6,441 nt of DNA from CAIOSQ01 sp044359885 (lineage in GTDB: Bacteria > Pseudomonadota > Alphaproteobacteria > CACIAM-22H2). A program made the position numbers and the translations under genes. Position 1 is the first letter of the stretch; every line of letters starts with the position of its first letter. The notes beneath the pieces are model-generated. The model made no database searches, was not told the origin of the DNA, and worked only from the letters and a program-made list of their open reading frames with translations. This document shows positions 1 through 6,318 of this stretch, in pieces. The stretch spans positions 1 through 6,441 of the forward strand of contig JBIKLI010000257.1 of NCBI GenBank assembly GCA_044359885.1, read 5' to 3'.

Positions 1-75
1 ATCGGCGTGCCGCTGCGGGCCGACGACGGCACGGGCCGCTTCGCCGTCTATATCGGCATCGGTCAGGCCTTCTGA
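1..75 (+). CDS. tamA: TamA C-terminal end (Omp85-family outer-membrane barrel), partial
   Basis: Only the last 24 codons and the TGA stop (73-75) are in the window; the gene continues off the left edge. The residues end in FAVYIGIGQAF. This alternating aromatic/hydrophobic pattern closing in a terminal Phe is the beta-signal typical of the last strand of outer-membrane barrels recognised by the Bam machinery. The assignment to TamA rather than another barrel rests mainly on context, because tamB begins 2 bases after this stop and tamA-tamB is a conserved gene pair. TamA is known as the outer-membrane partner of TamB in the translocation and assembly module. No POTRA domains or other diagnostic parts can be seen here. 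Confidence 0.8.
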   Translation: MGVPLRADDGTGRFAVYIGIGQAF

Positions 76-77
76 AC

Positions 78-3000
78 ATGCGCCGCGCGTCGCTGGTCCT
101 TCTGCTCGCCGTCGCGGCGATCGCCCTGGTCCCGGCGGCGGCGCTGCTCGCGCTCCATCTGGCGCTTGCCAGCGACGGCGGCGGGGCATGGATCGCGCGG
201 ATCGTCGGGGCAGCGAGCGGCGGGCGGGTCGCGATCGAGGGTCTGCGCGGCGAGACGATCGCGCGGCTGCGCGCCGCGCGGATGACGCTGTCGGACGCGC
301 AAGGACCCTGGCTCGATGTCGCGGCGGCGGAGCTCGTCTGGTCGCCGCGCGCGCTTCTCGAAGGCCGCCTTTCGCTCGACGCGCTGAGCGCCGCGCAGAT
401 GCGCGTGCTTCGCGCCCCCGCCGGCGACGGCGGCGGCGGCGGCGGCGGCGCGCCGCCGTTCGACATCGCGCTCGGCGCGCTCAGGATCGCGCGGTTGGAC
501 ATCGCGCCGGCGGCAGGCGGCGGTCTGCCCGCGCTGACGCTGTCGGGGAACGGCGGCTGGACCAAAACCGGCGCACGGCTCGGCCTGGACGTGCGCGATG
601 CTGGCCGCGCGGCGGACCGCGTCGCGCTGGCCGCGTCGGTCGCTGGCGACGCCATCGAGACCACGCTGGCGCTCGATCTGGGCGCCGGCAGCTGGCTTGC
701 CGCGCGGCTCGGGATCGAGGACGCGCCGGCGCTGCAGGCGCGTGCACGGCTGACCGGCCACCTTGCCGCCGCGCGGCTCGATCTGAAAGCCCAGGCGGGA
801 CCGGCGCGGCTGGCGATCGACGGCGTCCTCGATCTTGCCGCGCGTCGCGGCGAAGCGACGATGACGATCGCGACCGCGGCGATGCGACCGCTGCCGCAGG
901 TCGCCTGGTCGGCGCTGACCCTGGACGTGGCCATCTCGGGCGGGCTGGTTGCACCGCTGCTGCGCGGACGCGCCCGCATCGAGGATGCCGTCCTTGGGCC
1001 GCTGGCGAGCGCCGCGATCGAGATGACCGCCGACGGGCAGCGCCAGGCCGGGGGCGCCGCGCGGATGGCCATCGCCGCCCGGTTCGCGGCACCGCGCCTC
1101 GCGGGAGCGCCGCCGACGCTGCTGGCCGGCGGTCCGCTTTCGGTCGCGATCGACCTCGACCTCGACCTCGACGACGGCCCGCGACAGGGCGCGCGGTTCG
1201 AGGCGACGCATCCGCTGGCCACGATACAAGGCCGGGCGACGCTGGCGGGCCGGCGGCTCGAAGCGGATCTCGAGACGCGGATCGCGTCGCTTCGCGCGCC
1301 GCTGGAAGCGGCCGGGCTCGTCGCCGACGGGGCCGCGATCCTGCGCACGGCGATCGCCGGACCGCTCGAGGCGCCGACCGCTTCGCTCGTCGTCGAACTG
1401 GACGGCCTGTCGACCGGAACGCCGCTGGACGCCGTACTGGGCCCCGCACCCCGGCTGGAGGCGGCGCTTCTGCCGGAACCGGGACGTCTCGGCATCCCGG
1501 CCTTTCATCTCGCAGGCTCGACCCTGGAAATCGACGGCACCGGCCTGCTCGCGCCGGACAGCGTGTCGGCGGATCTCGATCTGCGCCTGTCCCGGCTGGA
1601 CGCCCTGGTTCCCGGCATCGCGGGGGCCTTGCGCGCCACCGCGCGGATCGCAGGACCGCCTGCCGCGCCGATGGCCAGGATCGCCCTGTCGGGCGACACG
1701 CTTCGTCATGGCGCGATCGCGCTCGAAGATCTGCGCGCCGCGCTGTCGGTCGCGACGGCGCCGGACGCCGCAACGGCCGGGGTCGTGCTGTCGGCGCGGC
1801 TGGGCGGCGCGCCGCTGGCCGTCGAAGCCGAAGGCGGCATCGGCGGCGACGGCGCCTGGACGCTGGCGCTGACGCGCGCCGACATCGCCGGTCTGAGCGG
1901 CACCGGCACCGCGCGCGGGCGCGAGCGCGGCGCCGAAACGGCGAGGCTTTCGGTGACCACGCGCGATCTGGCGGAACTCGGCCGCGCCACCGGCGTCGTG
2001 CTGAACGGTCGCGGCGAACTGGTCCTCGACCTGGCCGGCAACGCCGACGCGGGCACGGCCCAGGCGACGCTGCGCCTCGACGACGCGGCGCTCGGCGGCA
2101 ACCACGTGCGGCGCATCGATCTGCGCGCGACCCTGGCCGGTGCGCCGGACGCCCGCCGCAGCGCCCGCATCGAACTCGCCGCCGCGGGGATCGCCGTCGG
2201 CGACCAGCAGGCGACGCTCGACCTGGCCGCGGAAGGCCCGCTCGACGCACTGCGCACCCGGGCCGCGCTGTCGGCCGGCGCATGGCGGGCTGCCGCGCGG
2301 GCGACCGTCATACCCCGCGCCGGCCCGCGGGCGCGGCTGGAGGCGGCCGAGATATCGCATCCCGATCTCGCCCTTCGCCTGCGCCAGCCGGCGACGCTGG
2401 CCTGGCGCGACGGGCTGGCGATCGACGGGCTGCGTCTCGACATCGCCGGCGGCGGCGGGCTGGCGATCGATGGCCGGCTCGACGCCGCATCCAGCGATCT
2501 TCGCCTGGTGCTTTCGCGGCTGCCCATCGGCATTCTCGCGCGCCTCGACCCGCGTCTGGCGGCCGAGGGCAGCCTCGACGCCGACGCGCGGCTGACCGGG
2601 CCGCTCGCCGATCCCGGTGGCCGCATCGCGCTCGCGGCGACCGGGCTTCGCGCCGCGGATGGCGCCGCGCGCGGCCTGCCGCAGGCGACGCTGCGCGCCA
2701 GCGCCACGCGCGGGCGCGGTCCCGTGACGGTCGAGGCCGAGGCATCGCTGGGCGACACCGGACGGCTGGCGGTGACCGGCAGCGTCCCGCTGGCGGCGCA
2801 GCAGCCGCTGGCGCTGCGCGCCACCGGACGCCTCGACCTCGCCCTTGCGGATCCGTTCCTGGCGCCCGCCGGGCGGCGCGCGCGCGGTCTCGCGACGCTC
2901 GACACCGCGATCGGCGGCACGCGCGCCGCCCCGTCCCTGTCCGGCCGCCTCGCGCTCGTCGACGGCCTGTTCGCCGATGCGCTGCTGGGCCTGCGGCTGG

Positions 3001-4097
3001 AACGCGCGAGCGGCAGCGCCCGCCTCGACGGGATGAGCCTGCGCGACATCGCGCTGAGCGGCCGCGCGGGCGCGGGCACGATCGAGCTCGCGGGGCGGCT
3101 CGACGCCGATCCGGCGGCGCCGCAGGCCGATCTCGTCGTCACCCTGCGCGACGCGCAGCTGCTGCGCAGCCGCCTTGCCGACATCGCCGCGACGGGCAGG
3201 CTGGCGCTGACAGGCGGGCCGGCGACGGCGCTGCGTCTGTCCGGCGACCTCGCGATCCCCCGCGCCGAGTTCCGGCTCGCCGAGACGCTGCCGCCCGACC
3301 TGCCGGTCCTCGCGGCGCGCGAGACCGGTCCCGCACCGCCCCGCGCGGCGCGCGCGTCGGCGGGGGCCGCGACGGCGCGCGGGCCGGGCGCCGGGCTCGA
3401 TCTCGACCTCGCGATCACGATGCAGGACACGGTGTTCGTGCGCGGGCGAGGCCTCGAGGCGCAGCTGGGCGGCGCCCTGCAGGTCCGCGGCGATGCCGCC
3501 GCACCCGAGCTGCGCGGCGAAACCGGCCTGCGCCGCGGCAGCTTCGACCTTCTCGGGCAGCGTCTGGACTTCGGCCATGGCCGCATCGTCTTCGACGGCG
3601 GCGCCGCGGCCGATCCGGCGCTGGACTTCGAGGCCCGGCGCGAGGCCCAGGGCATCACGGCCATCGTCGGCATCGCCGGTCGCGCGTCGGCACCCGTGCT
3701 GTCGCTGACGTCGGAGCCGGCGCTGCCGGCCGACGAGATCCTTGCACGGGTGCTGTTCGGGCGCAGCGTGGCCGAGACCTCGCCCCTGGAACTGGCGCAG
3801 ATCGCCCAGGGTGCCGCTGCGCTGTTCGCCGGCGATACCGGCGGGTCGCTGATCGACGGCGTGAGGCAGCGGCTCGGGCTCGACCAGCTTCGCCTGTCGT
3901 CGCGACGCGGCGGCGAGGGCATGGGCGTCGAGGCCGGCCGGATGCTTGCACCGGGCGTCTATCTGGGCGTGCGGCCTGGCCGCCTGCCATCAAGCTACGA
4001 GGCGACGCTGCAGGTGGAGATCGCGCCGCGCCTGAGCGTCGAGACCGATCTCGGCGCGGCCGGTCGCGCCGGGATCGCCTACGAGATCGACTGGTGA
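78..4097 (+). CDS. tamB: TamB, inner-membrane-anchored translocation and assembly module subunit (DUF490)
   Basis: This is a complete 1339-aa protein, in the usual TamB size range. Residues about 4-30 form one hydrophobic signal anchor after a short MRR start, which suits an inner-membrane anchor with the rest in the periplasm. The body is thousands of bases of alternating polar/hydrophobic short strands rich in Ala, Leu, Gly and Asp, as expected for the long lipid-binding beta-taco groove of the TamB/AsmA-like family. Family-typical segments include a WSPRALLEGRLSLDAL-type stretch near residues 90-106, DPFLAPAGRRARG near 923, FVRGRGLEAQLGG near 1120, FDLLGQRLDFGHGRIVFDGG near 1156-1175 and ILARVLFGRS near 1221-1230. 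The protein ends in AYEIDW. The last 350 residues or so are the TamB C-terminal (DUF490) domain that contacts TamA. ATG 78 lies 2 bases after the tamA stop, implying one transcript and probably coupled translation. Oddities are seven consecutive Gly (118-124) and an Ala/Pro/Arg-rich linker (about 1084-1110). Confidence 0.95.
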   Translation: MRRASLVLLLAVAAIALVPAAALLALHLALASDGGGAWIARIVGAASGGRVAIEGLRGETIARLRAARMTLSDAQGPWLDVAAAELVWSPRALLEGRLSLDALSAAQMRVLRAPAGDGGGGGGGAPPFDIALGALRIARLDIAPAAGGGLPALTLSGNGGWTKTGARLGLDVRDAGRAADRVALAASVAGDAIETTLALDLGAGSWLAARLGIEDAPALQARARLTGHLAAARLDLKAQAGPARLAIDGVLDLAARRGEATMTIATAAMRPLPQVAWSALTLDVAISGGLVAPLLRGRARIEDAVLGPLASAAIEMTADGQRQAGGAARMAIAARFAAPRLAGAPPTLLAGGPLSVAIDLDLDLDDGPRQGARFEATHPLATIQGRATLAGRRLEADLETRIASLRAPLEAAGLVADGAAILRTAIAGPLEAPTASLVVELDGLSTGTPLDAVLGPAPRLEAALLPEPGRLGIPAFHLAGSTLEIDGTGLLAPDSVSADLDLRLSRLDALVPGIAGALRATARIAGPPAAPMARIALSGDTLRHGAIALEDLRAALSVATAPDAATAGVVLSARLGGAPLAVEAEGGIGGDGAWTLALTRADIAGLSGTGTARGRERGAETARLSVTTRDLAELGRATGVVLNGRGELVLDLAGNADAGTAQATLRLDDAALGGNHVRRIDLRATLAGAPDARRSARIELAAAGIAVGDQQATLDLAAEGPLDALRTRAALSAGAWRAAARATVIPRAGPRARLEAAEISHPDLALRLRQPATLAWRDGLAIDGLRLDIAGGGGLAIDGRLDAASSDLRLVLSRLPIGILARLDPRLAAEGSLDADARLTGPLADPGGRIALAATGLRAADGAARGLPQATLRASATRGRGPVTVEAEASLGDTGRLAVTGSVPLAAQQPLALRATGRLDLALADPFLAPAGRRARGLATLDTAIGGTRAAPSLSGRLALVDGLFADALLGLRLERASGSARLDGMSLRDIALSGRAGAGTIELAGRLDADPAAPQADLVVTLRDAQLLRSRLADIAATGRLALTGGPATALRLSGDLAIPRAEFRLAETLPPDLPVLAARETGPAPPRAARASAGAATARGPGAGLDLDLAITMQDTVFVRGRGLEAQLGGALQVRGDAAAPELRGETGLRRGSFDLLGQRLDFGHGRIVFDGGAAADPALDFEARREAQGITAIVGIAGRASAPVLSLTSEPALPADEILARVLFGRSVAETSPLELAQIAQGAAALFAGDTGGSLIDGVRQRLGLDQLRLSSRRGGEGMGVEAGRMLAPGVYLGVRPGRLPSSYEATLQVEIAPRLSVETDLGAAGRAGIAYEIDW
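429..449 (+). repeat. (GGC)7 trinucleotide tract inside tamB
   Basis: Seven perfect GGC units encode Gly 118-124 of TamB, directly after Asp117 and before an Ala-Pro-Pro. Gain or loss of units would keep the reading frame and only change the length of a glycine linker near the N-terminal end of the periplasmic part. Confidence 0.9.
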
Positions 4098-4104
4098 GCG
4101 CTCA
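4095..4104. repeat. Palindrome TGAGCGCTCA joining two convergent stop codons
   Basis: The tamB stop TGA (4095-4097), a GCGC spacer (4098-4101) and the reverse-strand lldD stop (TCA, 4102-4104) together form a perfect 10-base palindrome. The arms are the two stop codons themselves, so only the spacer adds independent symmetry. No stem extension and no T-tract follows on either strand, so it is not a convincing bidirectional terminator. Confidence 0.8.
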
Positions 4105-5289
4105 GAGCCCGGGCGCGTTGCGCCCCCAGGGCGCACGGTCGATCAGCAGATGGTCGCGACCGAGCTGGTCGATCGCGGTGCAGCCGAGATAGCCGAGCGT
4201 CCGGTCGATCTCGTCCTTGGTCAGGCCGATCAGGTGCCCCACGCCCGCCTCGCCGCCCGCGGCGACGGCGAAGGCGGCGGGCCGCCCCATCAGCACGCCC
4301 TCGGCGCCGAGCGCCAGCGCCTTGACCACGTCTGTCCCGCGGCGGAACCCGCTGTCGACCAGGACATGCATGCGCTTGCCGACCGCGTCGACGACCTCGG
4401 GAAGCATTTCGAGCGGTGCTGCCGAATACTCGAGATTGCGGCCGCCATGGTTCGACATCACGACGCCGTCCACCCCGCAGGCGGCGACCTGCTCGGCCTC
4501 GTCGGCGCGCATCACGCCCTTGACCAGCAGCTTGCCCTTCCAAAGACGCCGCAACTCCCTGAGATGGCCGTAGTCGAAGGACTGACGGCGGTTCTGGACG
4601 AAGTAGCGGGTGGCCGAGAGGTTGTCGACGATCTCGGGCGCATGCGGGGACAGCACAGGCATGCTCGGCAGCCCGGCGCGGATCAGCACGTCCCAGATCC
4701 AGCGCGGCCGCGCCAGAACCCGGGCGATGTTGCGCGGCGTCTTGTCGAGCGACAGCGAGAAGCCGTTGCGCCGGTCGCGTTCGCGCTTGGGGGCCATGTT
4801 CGTGTCGGTCGTGACCATCAGCACGTCGTAGCCGGCGGCCTGGGCGCGCTCGACCACCGCACGATTGAGGGCGTCGTCCTTGAAGACGTAGAGCTGGAAC
4901 CACAGCCGTGCATCGGGCACCGCGGCGCGCAGATCCTCGATGGAGATTCCGGCCGCGGTGCTGAGGCAGTAGGGAATGCCGGCGGCGGCGCAGGCCCGGG
5001 CCATCGACAACTCGGCATGCGGCGCGAAGCTCGACAGGCCGCCCATCGGCGCGATGCCGATCGGCGCCGCGGCCGGCTTGCCGACCAGAATGGTGTCGAT
5101 CCGGCGCACGGCGACGTCGGCCACCGTCCGCGGCCGGAAGCGGATGCGGTCGAAGACCTCGCGGTTGTTGCGCAACGCCGCCTCGCCCTCGGCACCGCCG
5201 TCGATGAAGTCGAAGATCGGCTTGGGCAGATAGGCCGCCGCCGCATGCCGGAGATCGTCGACGTTGTTGATCCGCTTGTAGTTCGGCAT
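4102..5289 (-). CDS. lldD: FMN-dependent 2-hydroxyacid dehydrogenase (LldD / mandelate dehydrogenase-like)
   Basis: The protein is 395 aa from ATG 5289, or 397 aa from GTG 5295; numbering below is from the GTG. The family oxidises L-2-hydroxyacids such as lactate, mandelate or glycolate to 2-oxoacids with FMN in a TIM barrel; LldD-type members pass electrons to membrane quinones. Visible family motifs are FDFIDGGAE (29-36), IAPMGG (81-86), WFQLYV (132-137, Tyr136), VTTDTN (161-166, Asp164), LLVKGV (256-261, Lys259), the SNHGGR signature (281-286, catalytic His283 and Arg286), DSGFRRGTD (314-322) and MGRP (336-339) for FMN phosphate. Residues 184-240, between the barrel parts, match the loop that attaches mandelate and lactate dehydrogenases to the membrane. 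Gly85 sits where glycolate oxidase has Ala, favouring an LldD or mandelate-type pocket. Phe30 replaces the usual active-site Tyr. The true substrate cannot be read from sequence; L-lactate is a default guess. It stands alone, convergent with tamB. Confidence 0.92.
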   Translation of the reverse strand: MPNYKRINNVDDLRHAAAAYLPKPIFDFIDGGAEGEAALRNNREVFDRIRFRPRTVADVAVRRIDTILVGKPAAAPIGIAPMGGLSSFAPHAELSMARACAAAGIPYCLSTAAGISIEDLRAAVPDARLWFQLYVFKDDALNRAVVERAQAAGYDVLMVTTDTNMAPKRERDRRNGFSLSLDKTPRNIARVLARPRWIWDVLIRAGLPSMPVLSPHAPEIVDNLSATRYFVQNRRQSFDYGHLRELRRLWKGKLLVKGVMRADEAEQVAACGVDGVVMSNHGGRNLEYSAAPLEMLPEVVDAVGKRMHVLVDSGFRRGTDVVKALALGAEGVLMGRPAAFAVAAGGEAGVGHLIGLTKDEIDRTLGYLGCTAIDQLGRDHLLIDRAPWGRNAPGL

Positions 5290-5298
5290 CGGCACGCG

Positions 5299-5306
5299 CC
5301 CTTCCC
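5299..5306 (-). promoter_or_regulatory. Purine-rich ribosome binding site of lldD (GGGAAGGG)
   Basis: On the minus strand GGGAAGGG ends 3 bases before a GTG (5295-5293) and 9 bases before an in-frame ATG (5289-5287), two codons further in. The spacing to the ATG is normal for a Shine-Dalgarno and the spacing to the GTG is too short. I therefore place the start at 5289, while the GTG two codons upstream remains possible. Confidence 0.5.
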
Positions 5307-5319
5307 GTCCTCGCGAGTG

Positions 5320-5379
5320 TCCCGGACCCTAGCTGGTCAGGTGGCACGCCGTCACCCGTTTCGCGCCGCCGGTCCGGGA
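5320..5379. repeat. 9-base inverted repeat in the lldD upstream gap
   Basis: TCCCGGACC at 5320-5328 is the exact reverse complement of GGTCCGGGA at 5371-5379, with 42 bases between the arms. It lies between the lldD start and the end of the DUF1640-type gene, where a promoter or operator of lldD would be expected. The wide spacing is more suggestive of two half-sites than of a terminator hairpin, and no T-tract follows. Chance occurrence in such GC-rich DNA is possible. Confidence 0.45.
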
Positions 5380-5383
5380 TGGT

Positions 5384-5654
5384 TCAGCGCAGCTTCGCCA
5401 GCGCCGCGGTGACGGCGACCGCACCGTCCATCATCGTGCCGAGCCTGAGCGTCGTACGCCGCTCGCGTTGCGCGATCCCGGCCTTCAGTTCCTGGCGCAG
5501 GGGGGGCGAGGTCGTGCTTTGTCGCCGGCTGGGCGACGAGTTCGCCGATCGCCTCGGCGGTGGCGGCCGCGATGCCGGCGGCCTGCACGCCGCTCATGCC
5601 GGCCTCGCAAGGGCGCTGCGAGAACCGCATCGTGTCGAACGCCATCGTCGTCAT
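5384..5654 (-). pseudogene. DUF1640 / CCDC90-like small coiled-coil protein, frameshifted
   Basis: A start in one frame reads MTTMAFDTMRF, then an Ala/Glu-rich helix (QAAGIAAATAEAIGELV) and ATKHDLAP. The family-typical second half is in a different frame: LRQELKAGIAQRERR, then TLRLGTMMDGAVAVTAALAK with a final LR and TGA (5386-5384). AFDT near the start, the (A)TKxDL turn, a coiled coil and a closing TLRLG.MM hydrophobic helix is the pattern I know from small DUF1640-type (PF07798-like) proteins of alphaproteobacteria. The frame changes in a run of seven G at 5500-5506 (C on the coding strand). Removing one base restores an 89-aa protein of normal size. Uncorrected, translation gives 100 aa with an unrelated basic tail ending at 5352. 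GGAG lies 1 base before ATG 5654 but 10 before ATG 5645, so MAFDT may be the true start. The function of the family in bacteria is unclear; the last helix suggests membrane association. A sequencing error, a true pseudogene or programmed frameshifting are all possible. Confidence 0.75.
5500..5506. repeat. Seven-G homopolymer at the frameshift point
   Basis: GGGGGGG on the plus strand, read as CCCCCCC within GCC CCC CCT on the coding strand of the DUF1640-type gene. The N-terminal frame before it and the C-terminal frame after it fit together if the run is one base shorter. Such runs are prone to slippage in replication and to miscounting in sequencing. Confidence 0.85.
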
Positions 5655-5667
5655 GCTCCAAGCATCG

Positions 5668-5683
5668 GCGCGATCGGTCGCGC
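5668..5683. repeat. Small hairpin (GCGCGA-TCGG-TCGCGC) upstream of the DUF1640-type gene
   Basis: A perfect 6-base stem with a 4-base loop sits 13 bases before the ATG at 5654, in the 85-base gap between the msrQ stop and this gene. It has no T-tract and is too short to call a terminator. The rest of the gap (5684-5739) shows no clear promoter. Confidence 0.35.
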
Positions 5684-5739
5684 GCATCGCAGGGGCAGAC
5701 GACATGGTTTTGGCACGGCGCACCGGCCCCGCCAGCCGA

Positions 5740-6318
5740 TCAGCCGCGCGTCGCCATCGGCCGGACGGCACGCGCGACGAGGGCCAGCGCGAGGAGCGCC
5801 GCATGGATGAGCGACTCCCGCGGTGGCAGCGCGCGGGAGAGCAGGAAATGGGTCGCGGCGAGCGCCGCGATCGGCAGCGCCAGAAGATGCAGCCGCGCCC
5901 AGGCGACGGCGCCGAGCCGCGCGCGCGCCGCCGCGTTCGACGTCGCGACCAGCGGCGCCAGCAGGACGACCGCCGCGAGCCCCGCCAGCAGATAGGCCCG
6001 CGGCAGTTCCGCGACGAGGAAGCCCCAGTCGTAGCCGTGCTGCCGGCACCACGCCCAGCCATGGACGAAGGCATAGAAGGCGGCGAAGAGCCCGATCATG
6101 CGCCGCGGCGCGACGAAGATCGGCTGCGCCGTCCAGGCGGCCAGCGGCGACAGCAGCAGCCCCAGCGTCAGCAGCCGCATCGACCACAACCCGGTCTCGT
6201 GCAGGATCGTCCGGTAGGGCGTCGCCAGCGCGCCCGCGGCGAAGTCGAGCGCCAGCCAGAGACCCGGAACGATCGCCAGGACGAAGACGACGACGCGCAC
6301 GACGCGCGCGGCGTTCAT
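5740..6318 (-). CDS. msrQ: MsrQ, heme-binding membrane subunit of the MsrPQ methionine-sulfoxide reductase (YedZ family)
   Basis: This 192-aa protein is slightly shorter than the roughly 210-aa E. coli MsrQ. It has about six hydrophobic segments, near residues 8-28, 46-63, 74-92, 108-126, 140-160 and 168-186. Family landmarks are ILHETG (His40), LLLSPLAAW (54-62), RRMIGLFAAFYAFVHGW (72-88, His86), LPRAYLLAG followed by LVATS (105-127), LG..AWARLHLLALP (135-149, His144) and THFLLS (156-161, His157). His86, His144 and His157 align with the histidines reported as heme ligands in E. coli MsrQ. In that system MsrQ takes electrons from the quinone pool or from flavin reductase and passes them to the periplasmic molybdenum enzyme MsrP, which repairs oxidised methionine. 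No msrP is in view. The ATG overlaps the stop of the preceding membrane gene (ATGA), so translation is probably coupled. A more general ferric-reductase-like membrane heme protein is the alternative. Confidence 0.85.
   Translation of the reverse strand: MNAARVVRVVVFVLAIVPGLWLALDFAAGALATPYRTILHETGLWSMRLLTLGLLLSPLAAWTAQPIFVAPRRMIGLFAAFYAFVHGWAWCRQHGYDWGFLVAELPRAYLLAGLAAVVLLAPLVATSNAAARARLGAVAWARLHLLALPIAALAATHFLLSRALPPRESLIHAALLALALVARAVRPMATRG

Noticed and set aside
1152..1172. GACCTC repeated three times plus a GAC (Asp-Leu repeats) in tamB.
   Set aside because: Alternating polar/hydrophobic residues are normal for a TamB beta strand, and codon bias makes the DNA look repetitive.
3327..3407. 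An Ala/Pro/Arg/Gly-rich low-complexity stretch in the TamB C-terminal domain.
   Set aside because: Alphaproteobacterial TamB proteins commonly have a variable Ala/Pro-rich linker before the FVRGRGL segment, so this is family-typical rather than an insertion.
63..3578. A 1171-codon open frame on the minus strand, antisense to most of tamB.
   Set aside because: It is extremely rich in Arg, Gln, Ala and Gly, with no recognisable domain. Such a frame is expected where stop codons are rare in very GC-rich DNA opposite a long Ala/Leu/Asp-rich gene. The plus-strand frame has clear TamB motifs from end to end.
188..4192. A 1334-codon open frame on the plus strand in another frame of tamB, running past its stop.
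   Set aside because: The translation is dominated by Arg, Ala, Gly and Asp runs, has no domain, and lacks a plausible start. It is a shadow caused by composition.
5326..5355. A possible lldD promoter on the minus strand: GTGACG (5355-5350), 18 bases, TAGGGT (5331-5326).
   Set aside because: Only 4 of 6 and 3 of 6 matches to the sigma-70 consensus with non-ideal spacing. This is too weak to annotate in GC-rich DNA, though the position relative to lldD would be suitable.
4150..5412. A 420-codon plus-strand open frame antisense to lldD.
   Set aside because: It lies almost entirely over the lldD gene, whose catalytic motifs fix the real strand and frame. The plus-strand translation shows no known motif.
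5655..6074. An upstream extension of the DUF1640-type frame into msrQ, which would give a 240-aa protein.
   Set aside because: The upstream part is an Arg/Ser-rich shadow of msrQ. The family N-terminus begins at MTTMAFDT or MAFDT, preceded by a GGAG site.
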